Source: Pseudomonadota bacterium
GTDB lineage: Bacteria > Pseudomonadota > Alphaproteobacteria > Rhizobiales > Devosiaceae
Direction: 5' to 3'
Assembly (NCBI GenBank): GCA_023415605.1
Contig: JAEZKB010000019.1
Span: forward strand, 1 to 10,556
Length of the DNA stretch: 10,556 bases
Shown: positions 1 through 7,254 of the stretch, in pieces
How positions within the stretch are numbered: the stretch's first letter is position 1
How the letters are laid out: the number at the start of each line of letters is the position of its first letter
Notes under the pieces: model-generated
Told to the model about the DNA's origin: nothing
The model's database searches: none
Seen by the model: the letters and a program-made list of their open reading frames with translations, nothing else
Position numbers and translations under genes: made by a program

Positions 1-65
1 CGGCGTTCCTCGCCGCGCGGGGCATCAATCCGGACGCCGCGCGTCCCGAGGAGACTGATCAATGA
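1..65 (+). CDS. C-terminal end of an upstream flagellar protein, probably FliH (partial)
   Basis: An open frame enters from the left edge in reading frame 3 and stops at TGA 63-65. Only about 20 residues are visible, ending in ARPEETDQ. The stop overlaps the fliN start as ATGA, which implies translational coupling. The visible residues carry no diagnostic motif. The identification rests on gene order alone: in Caulobacter the order is fliF-fliG-flbE(fliH)-fliN-flbD, and FliH is the regulator of the FliI ATPase that docks it to FliN. Another flagellar gene in this slot cannot be excluded. Confidence 0.5.
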   Translation, partial: AFLAARGINPDAARPEETDQ

Positions 66-397
66 GCACGGGCGATACAGGCGCCGGCACCGGCGTCACC
101 TTCGAGGAAATGCTTGCCCCGGGCCGCGACGGCGAATCGATGGTGGGCGAAAAGACCGCCGCTGATCTCGAGGCCGTCTTCGACGTTCCGGTCCGCATCT
201 CGGTGGTGCTCGGCCGCACCAAGGTGCCGGTGGCACAACTGCTCAAGATGGATGTCGGCACCGTGGTCGAACTCGACCGCCAGGTCGGCGAAGCCGTCGA
301 AATCTACGTCAACGACCGCCTGGTGGCGCGCGGTGAGATTGTGCTCGTCGAGAGCCGTCTCGGCGTCACCATGACTGAAATCATCAAGGCAGCGTAG
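62..397 (+). CDS. fliN: Flagellar motor switch protein FliN
   Basis: FliN is a subunit of the cytoplasmic C-ring. It helps switch rotation and is a docking site for the FliH-FliI export ATPase complex. The 111-residue protein has a variable acidic N-terminus (about 1-35), then a complete SpoA (surface presentation of antigens) domain at about 38-108. Recognisable family segments are VFDVPVRISVVLGRT and LLKMDVGTVVELDR, with a conserved hydrophobic C-terminal strand ending in TEIIKAA. The length is normal for alphaproteobacterial FliN. The ATG at 62 has a good Shine-Dalgarno sequence, GAGGAG at 48-53, and overlaps the upstream stop. The flbD start follows after 9 bases, so the two genes are surely cotranscribed. 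Confidence 0.95.
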   Translation: MSTGDTGAGTGVTFEEMLAPGRDGESMVGEKTAADLEAVFDVPVRISVVLGRTKVPVAQLLKMDVGTVVELDRQVGEAVEIYVNDRLVARGEIVLVESRLGVTMTEIIKAA

Positions 398-406
398 GAG
401 GCTCTC

Positions 407-1777
<1,371 letters not shown>

Positions 1778-1811
1778 GGGATAGCGACCACCTTGGCATC
1801 GAGCGCGTCAC

Positions 1812-3953
1812 GTGGCTGATCTCTCCGCCCCCGGCCCCTCACCTTCGGGATTCAAGTTCCCGAGCCTGAGCCAGATCAACCGCACGCTGCGCTCGACCGA
1901 TATCGGCTTGGCGCTGGGCGTGATGGGGATCATCGTCATCCTCATCGTGCCGCTGCCGCCGCTGCTGCTCGATATGCTGCTGGCCATCTCGATCGTCTTT
2001 TCGGTGATGATCCTGATGACGGCGCTGTTCATCCAGAAGCCGCTCGAGTTCTCGTCCTTTCCGACGGTGCTGCTGATCGCCGCTATGTTGCGACTGGCAC
2101 TGAACCTTGCCACGACGCGCCTCATCCTCGCCGACGGCCACAACGGCACCGATGCCGCCGGCCATGTCATCGAGGCCTTCGGTCACTTCGTGACGCGCGG
2201 CAACTTCGTCATCGGTATCGTGGTCTTCGCGATCCTGCTGATCGTCAACTTCATCGTCATCACCAAGGGTTCGGGACGCATCGCCGAAGTCGCAGCGCGC
2301 TTCAATTTGGACGCCATGCCCGGCAAGCAGATGGCGATCGACGCCGATCTCTCCGCCGGTCTCATCGACGAGACCACCGCAAAAGCCCGCCGCGCCGAAC
2401 TCGAAGGCGAAAGCGCCTTCTTCGGCAACATGGACGGTGCATCCAAGTTCGTGCGCGGCGACGCCATCGCCGGCCTCCTGATCACCTTCATTAACGTCAT
2501 CGCCGGCATGATCATCGGCATGATGCAGGAAGGCCTGAGCTTCCAGGAAGCGGGCGCCAACTACACACTCCTCACCATCGGCGACGGACTCGTCTCGCAG
2601 ATCCCGGCGCTGATCGTTTCGACCGCTGCCGGTATCCTCGTGTCCAAGGCCGGTGTCACTGGCTCGGCCGACAAGGCCCTCGTCACGCAGTTCACCGAAT
2701 ACCCCAAGGCTCTGGGCATGTCCTCCGCGGTGATCGCGGCGCTGGCTTTGCTGCCGGGCATGCCGATCCTCCCCTTCCTCGCTCTCGCCGGCGGGGTCGG
2801 CTGGCTGGCCTTCAAGTCGAGCAAGAAGAAGGCCGCCGCCAACCAGCAGGCCGTGATGGAAGCCGTCAAGCAGGCCCAGGCCATGCCGGGCGCGCCGGGC
2901 GCAGCGCTCGAGGAAGCCCCGATTTCCGATAGCCTGCGCATCGATGAGCTCAAGCTCGAACTCGGCTATGGCCTGCTTTCGCTGGTCAAGGAAGACGACA
3001 GCGGTACCGACCGGCTTACCGAACAGATCAAGGCACTGCGCCGCCAGCTCGCCACCGAACTCGGCTTCATCATGCCGCCGGTGCGCATTCTCGATAACAT
3101 GCAGCTCGAGCCCAACGATTATAAGGTCAAGATCAAGGAAGTGGAGGCCGGCCACGGCCAGATCTTCGCCAACCAACTGATGATCATGGACCCCATGGGC
3201 AAGGACATCCAGCTGCCTGGCGTCCACACGATCGAGCCCACCTTCGGCCTTCCCGCCACCTGGATCGATCCGGCGCTCCGCGACGAAGCCGAGCTCCGCG
3301 GCTACTCGATCATCGATCCCTCGACGGTGATCTCGACCCATTTGACCGAAGTGCTCAAGGCCAACGTCTCCGATCTTCTCAGCTACGCCAACGTGCAGTC
3401 GCTGCTCGCGGGCCTGTCGAAGGATCAGCAAAAGCTGGTCGAGGACATCGTCCCCAGCCAGATCTCGGTCTCGGGCATCCAGCGCGTGCTGCAGACGCTG
3501 CTGCAGGAGCGCATCTCGATCCGCGACCTGCCCACCATCCTCGAAGGCATCGCCGAAGTCGCCGGCCCGGGCCGCACCGCGCAGATGATCGCCGAGCATG
3601 TCCGCTCGCGCCTCGCCCGCCAGCTCTGCTCGGCCAATCTCGGCCCCGACGGCAACCTGCCGCTGTTGACCCTGTCACCGCAATGGGAGCGCGACTTTGC
3701 CGAAGCCATGGTTGGCGACGGTGCCGAACGTCACCTCGCCATGGCGCCATCGCGCCTGCAGCAGTTCATCGTCGCCGTGCAGCAGGGTTTCGAGAATGCC
3801 GCCCAGATCGGCGAACTGCCGGTGCTGATCACCTCTCCCTCGATCCGCCCGCATGTCCGCGCCATCATCGAACGTTTCCGCCCGCAGACCGTGGTGATGA
3901 GCCAGAACGAAGTGCACCCTCGCGTCCGCCTGAAGACCATCGGGGCGATCTGA
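1812..3953 (+). CDS. flhA: Flagellar biosynthesis protein FlhA (export gate)
   Basis: FlhA is the large inner-membrane subunit of the flagellar type III export gate. Its nonameric cytoplasmic ring receives substrates and chaperones, and its membrane part takes part in proton-driven export. The 713 residues fit the family length of about 690-710. Hydrophobic segments fill residues about 30-150 and 217-335. The FHIPEP signature is RLALNLATTRLIL (94-106), and the conserved cytoplasmic loop carries DAMPGKQMAIDADL (167-180). GDGLVSQIPALIVSTAAGIL (257-276) is another family hallmark. The soluble C-terminal domain covers about 370-713. The start is GTG at 1812; no in-frame ATG occurs until residue 38, inside the first membrane segment. 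Only a weak GAG lies upstream, so translation may depend on coupling across the 34-base gap from flbD. The last 89 bases overlap the convergent minus-strand gene. Confidence 0.96.
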   Translation: MADLSAPGPSPSGFKFPSLSQINRTLRSTDIGLALGVMGIIVILIVPLPPLLLDMLLAISIVFSVMILMTALFIQKPLEFSSFPTVLLIAAMLRLALNLATTRLILADGHNGTDAAGHVIEAFGHFVTRGNFVIGIVVFAILLIVNFIVITKGSGRIAEVAARFNLDAMPGKQMAIDADLSAGLIDETTAKARRAELEGESAFFGNMDGASKFVRGDAIAGLLITFINVIAGMIIGMMQEGLSFQEAGANYTLLTIGDGLVSQIPALIVSTAAGILVSKAGVTGSADKALVTQFTEYPKALGMSSAVIAALALLPGMPILPFLALAGGVGWLAFKSSKKKAAANQQAVMEAVKQAQAMPGAPGAALEEAPISDSLRIDELKLELGYGLLSLVKEDDSGTDRLTEQIKALRRQLATELGFIMPPVRILDNMQLEPNDYKVKIKEVEAGHGQIFANQLMIMDPMGKDIQLPGVHTIEPTFGLPATWIDPALRDEAELRGYSIIDPSTVISTHLTEVLKANVSDLLSYANVQSLLAGLSKDQQKLVEDIVPSQISVSGIQRVLQTLLQERISIRDLPTILEGIAEVAGPGRTAQMIAEHVRSRLARQLCSANLGPDGNLPLLTLSPQWERDFAEAMVGDGAERHLAMAPSRLQQFIVAVQQGFENAAQIGELPVLITSPSIRPHVRAIIERFRPQTVVMSQNEVHPRVRLKTIGAI

Positions 3954-4989
3954 CGGCTCCCCAGGCATCGCGCAACGCCGGGACTGCCCATGGAAGGCCA
4001 AGCATTAGTAACGCCGTGTAGAGCGCGCCCCAATACGCATTGGTCGGCTTCCCGGCGACGGTGAACAGCGCCACATAGGCGAGCGCCGTCAACAGTGCCC
4101 GCGCCGCCTGCGGCCGCACGGCGAGTCCCAACAGGCCCAGTGGCAGGATAGCGGTCGTAACCCAGACCGGTAGCAACCGCACCAGCCCGTTGAAGGCGCC
4201 GCTCGCGAGCACGAAGTGCGTCCCGCCAAAAGCCAGCCAGCTGTCGGCATAGGCGCGATCCTCCGGTCCCACCCGCGCCATCGCCTCACTTGCGTGCCAG
4301 CCGAAATAACCCGCATAGGCGGCCAACACCGCCGCCCACGCCCAGACCTCGGTCCATCGCCGCTCGCGGAGCGCCAGGATCACGCAGATCACGACATAGG
4401 GCGCTGACAGTTCGCGTAGGAACAGCGCCAGCGCCCCCGCCGCGAGCCCGAGCCAGGGCAGCCGAGAGCCATAGGCGATGACGGAAATCAGGATCAGCAG
4501 ACCCGCATTGATCTCCGCGAACAGTATCGCGTCCGGAGTGCCGAAATCTGCCAGCGCCACAAGCAGCAGCAGCGCCGAGAAGCCGGCAAAGACTGGCCCT
4601 GCGCTTTCCCGCACCAGCCGGTAGGTGAACAGCACCGTCATCCCCGCCAGAGCCACGCCGATGGCCATCGCCCAGTCGAGCGACGGCAGTGCCGCCAGCC
4701 ACCAGCTGTTGAGCGGCGTGCGCCAGTTGAATATCGACCGCGTCCCATAGTGTTTGCGGAGTTCGGCCTGAGCGGCCTCGTAATAGTCGGCGCCACCACG
4801 CATGGCCTCGACGATTGCAAGATAGGTCGAGAGATCGCTCGCCCCGCTCGTACCCCCGCCGGTCAACGGGTGCGGCGGCTCGGGCGCGAACGCCGCCGAC
4901 ACGAGCCAGGCCATCAGCAGCACCACCGCACCAAGCAGCGCGAGGACGCCTGCGCGCGGTGCGAAGCGGAGCCAGGTGGCTGGCGGCAT
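3865..4989 (-). CDS. Polytopic membrane protein, possibly GT-C glycosyltransferase-like; function unknown
   Basis: I do not recognise the exact family. With the start at 4989 the protein has 374 residues and about eight to ten hydrophobic segments, the first at about 13-32. Between the first two lies a loop with SDLSTYLAIVEAMRGGADYY and the aromatic FNWRTPLNSWW; a loop with an acidic residue and a GGxxYY-like motif after the first helix recalls GT-C/ArnT-like sugar transferases. This is inference from layout only. The start is chosen because ATG 4989 has a perfect GGAGGT 7 bases upstream; the open frame extends 13 codons further (GTG 5028, ATG 5016) without as good a site. The last 30 or so residues are a non-hydrophobic R/G/S-rich tail partly encoded antisense to flhA, so the natural stop may have been lost. 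It is divergent from the peptidase-like gene. Confidence 0.7.
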   Translation of the reverse strand: MPPATWLRFAPRAGVLALLGAVVLLMAWLVSAAFAPEPPHPLTGGGTSGASDLSTYLAIVEAMRGGADYYEAAQAELRKHYGTRSIFNWRTPLNSWWLAALPSLDWAMAIGVALAGMTVLFTYRLVRESAGPVFAGFSALLLLVALADFGTPDAILFAEINAGLLILISVIAYGSRLPWLGLAAGALALFLRELSAPYVVICVILALRERRWTEVWAWAAVLAAYAGYFGWHASEAMARVGPEDRAYADSWLAFGGTHFVLASGAFNGLVRLLPVWVTTAILPLGLLGLAVRPQAARALLTALAYVALFTVAGKPTNAYWGALYTALLMLGLPWAVPALRDAWGAVRSPRWSSGGREGALRSGSSPRSAGGNVR

Positions 4990-4996
4990 ATGCGGG

Positions 4997-5002
4997 ACCT
5001 CC
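4997..5002 (-). promoter_or_regulatory. Shine-Dalgarno site fixing the start of the minus-strand membrane protein
   Basis: Read on the minus strand this is GGAGGT, followed by 7 bases and ATG at 4989. It is the best ribosome binding site in the upstream region and favours 4989 over the longer in-frame starts at 5016 and 5028. Confidence 0.75.
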
Positions 5003-5103
5003 GGGAAGCCCGGCATTGTCACCACCACCCGTTAACGCCACCATATCGGCAACTCTTTCCCGCATTGGCGCATTGTTGCGCTAGCGTCATTACCGGGCCC
5101 CAG

Positions 5104-6222
5104 ATGAAACTCTTCCGATGCGATCATTGCGGTCACGCGCTCTATTTCGAGAACGTCGTCTGCGAGCATTGCGGGCATCGGCTTGGCTACGAGCCCGCCG
5201 CCAACGCGCTGGTTTCCCTCGAACCGCATGATCATGACGGCACCTGGCTGGCGCCGCATCTGCCTGGCAAGGCCTTTGCCTTCTGCGCCAATGCCGAGTT
5301 CGGCGCCTGCAATTGGCTGGTCGAGGCCGGCACTGGCGAGAGCTTCTGCCGCGCCTGCCGCCACAATGAGATCATCCCGCCCATGGAGGACGCGCAGAAC
5401 CTCATCCGCTGGCAGGTGATCGAGCGCGCCAAAAAGCGCCTGATCTATTCGCTCCTGCAGATGCGCCTGCCCCTCGCCACCCGCAACCAGGACAGTGTCC
5501 ACGGTCTCAGCTTCCGCTTCCTCAGCGAGGCGCTGTCGCCGGTGCCGGTGATGACCGGCCATATTGGCGGCGTCATCACCATTGCGCTCACTGAGGCAGA
5601 CGACGCCCAGCGCGAGTATCGCCGCACGCAGTTCAACGAGCCCTATCGCACTTTGCTCGGGCATTTCCGGCACGAGATCGGCCACCACTATTGGGATATT
5701 CTGGTCGCCAACAGCCCCGCTCTCACCGAGTTCCGACAACTCTTCGGCGACGAAACCCAACCCTACGAAACGGCGCTGCAGACCTACTATGCCAGCGGCT
5801 CACCGATGGATTGGCAGGCCCAGTACATCTCCGGCTACGCCACCTCCCACCCATGGGAGGATTTCGCCGAAACCTGGGCGCATTACATGCACCTCGTCGA
5901 CACCACCGAGATGGCCGCGGCTTTCGCCGTCCGCACACGCCCGGCGCTCGACGCCACCGGCGAGCTGACCGCCCGCATCGATTTCGACCCCTATCGCATC
6001 GGCACCATAGACGAGCTGATCGACAACTGGGTGCCGCTGGCGTCGCTGATCAACAACCTCAACCGCGCTGTCGGCCAGCATGACGCCTACCCCTTTATCC
6101 TGACCCCGGTGGTGATCGAAAAGCTCGGCTTCATCCACCGCCTGATCCATGACGCTGGCGCCGTCCAATGGACCGTGCCGGGACTGACCGAGCCGATCCC
6201 GATCAACGTGCCGGCCGGCTAA
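5104..6222 (+). CDS. Putative zinc-binding metallopeptidase with N-terminal zinc ribbons
   Basis: This 372-residue protein matches the layout of the putative zinc-binding metallo-peptidase family (once annotated as a DUF), whose substrate is unknown. Cysteine pairs CDHCG (6, 9) and CEHCG (20, 23) form a first zinc ribbon, and further cysteines at 61, 69, 82 and 85 probably bind a second metal. The C-terminal domain carries HEIGH at 190-194 within RHEIGHHYWD, a classic HExxH zincin motif with E191 as the presumed catalytic base. WEDFAETWAHY (251-261) supplies likely downstream acidic ligands. There is no signal peptide or membrane segment, so it should be cytoplasmic. ATG 5104 directly precedes the first ribbon and so is the natural start, although no Shine-Dalgarno sequence is visible (ACCGGGCCCCAG precedes it). 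It is divergent from the membrane protein gene, with a 114-base gap. Confidence 0.85.
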   Translation: MKLFRCDHCGHALYFENVVCEHCGHRLGYEPAANALVSLEPHDHDGTWLAPHLPGKAFAFCANAEFGACNWLVEAGTGESFCRACRHNEIIPPMEDAQNLIRWQVIERAKKRLIYSLLQMRLPLATRNQDSVHGLSFRFLSEALSPVPVMTGHIGGVITIALTEADDAQREYRRTQFNEPYRTLLGHFRHEIGHHYWDILVANSPALTEFRQLFGDETQPYETALQTYYASGSPMDWQAQYISGYATSHPWEDFAETWAHYMHLVDTTEMAAAFAVRTRPALDATGELTARIDFDPYRIGTIDELIDNWVPLASLINNLNRAVGQHDAYPFILTPVVIEKLGFIHRLIHDAGAVQWTVPGLTEPIPINVPAG

Positions 6223-6234
6223 CCAAGTAGCATT

Positions 6235-6301
6235 CCCGATAGGACGCGCCCGAATTGTCAGAGGCGCAAAGCGCCGAATAGCTTGCCCAAACTATCGGGG
6301 G
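6235..6301 (+). other. Nested inverted repeat upstream of the gene at 6308
   Basis: CCCGATA (6235-6241) is exactly complementary to TATCGGG (6293-6299), with two possible G-U pairs extending it outwards. Nested inside is a perfect 5-bp hairpin, GGCGC-AAA-GCGCC (6263-6275). No T-tract follows, so it is not a typical terminator. The 3' arm lies in the G-rich ribosome binding region of the gene at 6308, so folding could mask translation initiation. No function is proven. Confidence 0.4.
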
Positions 6302-6307
6302 GCGAGA

Positions 6308-7159
6308 ATGAATGGCGACCAGACATTCTATCTTTGGCAGCTTGTAGTCGGTTGGACCTGCGTAGGCGTATTCGTTTGCACAGCGGTCATCACCTTGCTT
6401 GCCATGGTCGGGCTCCTCAGAATGGACGCGGGTGAAAGGGCTAAGCTCTTCGCCGTCCTGATCGTCGAGATTGTGGTGGTTTGCGTCGCGCTTTTCGCCA
6501 ACCTCATCCAGGTGGATCCGGCGCCCGTCGAGGAGGAAGTCCAGGCTGTCGCGGCCGCAGAACAGACTGTGCAGACCCTGTCGCCGTCCTTGCCGCTTGA
6601 ACCGAATGCACCCACCACCGCGGAACCGGCTCCGGCGCCCTCGGAAGTCCCGCCGCGGGTATACATTCATATCGCGAGCGAGAGTCAGCGAGATTTGGCC
6701 ACGGCTGCCCGTAGTGCGATCCGCGCCGCCGGCCAGGTCGTACCCGGCATCGAAAATGTTGGCACGGGTCCCGACCAAACCGAGCTGCGCTACTTTGTGG
6801 AGTCCGAGGGTGAACTGGCGAAGGCCATCTCGGCCGAACTCGAGGCCGCAGGGATAGACGCACCCGTGTCTTCGCCAGACGGTTCGACACCAGCAAAATC
6901 CGCCCGAACCACTTCGAACTCTGGTTTGAAAAGACCTGAGCGCCTTAACCAATTCACGCGCCGTTTACCCGTTAACCCGACGCGGACTCGCCCTGCCCGG
7001 AAAAGGCTGCCATCATCGTTTCATCAGGCGGCCCTTGTGCATCAGTCGGGCCGCCCAATAAACCGCTGGGAGGCGGAAGAGGCCGGACCCGAAAAGGGCC
7101 GGCCTTTTTATTTGCGCGAGATGTCGCAGCGCCGGGGCGGAACAGAGGCGCGAATGTGA
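6308..7159 (+). CDS. Two-TM membrane-anchored protein of unknown function; reading frame probably disrupted near 6845-6885
   Basis: As it stands the frame encodes 283 residues. Two hydrophobic segments (about 11-33 and 45-67) are followed by an acidic, Pro/Ala-rich linker (about 70-115) and a small alpha/beta-like domain starting PPRVYIHIASESQRD, with VVPGIENVG and LRYFVESEGE further on. I infer a membrane anchor displaying a soluble domain, topology unknown. Beyond about residue 185 the sequence stops looking like protein and runs through an inverted-repeat hairpin, a rho-independent terminator and up to the -10 element of the next promoter. In the -1 frame, 6868-6939 encodes a convincing terminus containing RPNHFELWFEK and stopping at TGA 6937-6939. 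A one-base loss (or sequencing error) would explain this. The start ATG 6308 has a G-rich site (GGGGGGCGAG) upstream. If the frame is truly broken, this is a pseudogene or carries a junk tail. Confidence 0.6.
   Translation: MNGDQTFYLWQLVVGWTCVGVFVCTAVITLLAMVGLLRMDAGERAKLFAVLIVEIVVVCVALFANLIQVDPAPVEEEVQAVAAAEQTVQTLSPSLPLEPNAPTTAEPAPAPSEVPPRVYIHIASESQRDLATAARSAIRAAGQVVPGIENVGTGPDQTELRYFVESEGELAKAISAELEAAGIDAPVSSPDGSTPAKSARTTSNSGLKRPERLNQFTRRLPVNPTRTRPARKRLPSSFHQAALVHQSGRPINRWEAEEAGPEKGRPFYLREMSQRRGGTEARM
7027..7055 (+). other. Strong 8-bp inverted repeat (RNA hairpin), possible small RNA body
   Basis: GGCGGCCC (7027-7034) pairs perfectly with GGGCCGCC (7048-7055) around a 13-base loop. No T-tract follows, so it is not itself a terminator. 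Part of the 3' arm (CCGCC 7051-7055) could pair instead with GGCGG at 7072-7076. The hairpin sits 25 bases upstream of a real terminator, in sequence that is most likely not coding. Confidence 0.45.
7081..7113 (+). terminator. Rho-independent terminator
   Basis: The arm GGCCGG-A-CCC (7081-7090) pairs with GGGCCGGCC (7096-7104), with one bulged A and a GAAAA loop, and is followed by TTTTTATTT (7105-7113). It would end transcription from the gene at 6308, or a small RNA starting between 6940 and 7027, before the PRC-barrel promoter. It lies inside the overlong open frame of the 6308 gene, which argues that the natural stop of that gene is earlier. Confidence 0.8.
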
Positions 7160-7163
7160 CGTT
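7139..7163 (+). promoter_or_regulatory. EcfG-type (general stress response) promoter of the PRC-barrel gene
   Basis: GGAAC (7139-7143), a 16-base spacer, then CGTT (7160-7163). This matches exactly the alphaproteobacterial EcfG sigma factor consensus GGAAC-N16/17-CGTT. Transcription would start near 7170, giving a leader of about 85 bases before ATG 7255. Induction would be expected in stationary phase and under osmotic or oxidative stress through the PhyR-NepR-EcfG pathway. The regulators are not in this window. Confidence 0.7.
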
Positions 7164-7177
7164 AGTAACCCCATAGG

Positions 7178-7220
7178 GGCCGTGCAGCGCAGCACCGCAA
7201 AGCATCCGCGCCGCACGGCC
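7178..7220 (+). other. Inverted repeat in the 5' leader of the PRC-barrel gene
   Basis: GGCCGTGC (7178-7185) is perfectly complementary to GCACGGCC (7213-7220). After one A-C mismatch the stem continues as GCGC (7187-7190) with GCGC (7208-7211), leaving a 17-base loop. It begins about 8 bases after the predicted transcription start and ends 24 bases before the Shine-Dalgarno sequence, so it may stabilise the mRNA or regulate translation. Confidence 0.5.
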
Positions 7221-7254
7221 TGTTCATCCAGCGGAAGAACTTGTGGAGACTAAC

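Noticed and set aside
2095..2111. TGGCAC followed by TTGC, resembling a sigma-54 promoter.
   Set aside because: The spacing between GG and GC is 11, not 10, and it lies inside the FHIPEP signature codons of flhA.
5564..6083. Other-frame open stretches inside the peptidase-like gene.
   Set aside because: The frame with the zinc ribbon cysteines and HEIGH motif is clearly the coding one; the others are rich in Arg, Pro and Ser.
6875..6892. GGTTCGACACC, resembling the T-loop of a tRNA.
   Set aside because: No acceptor stem, anticodon arm or D-arm can be placed around it, and the stretch is explained by the shifted coding frame.
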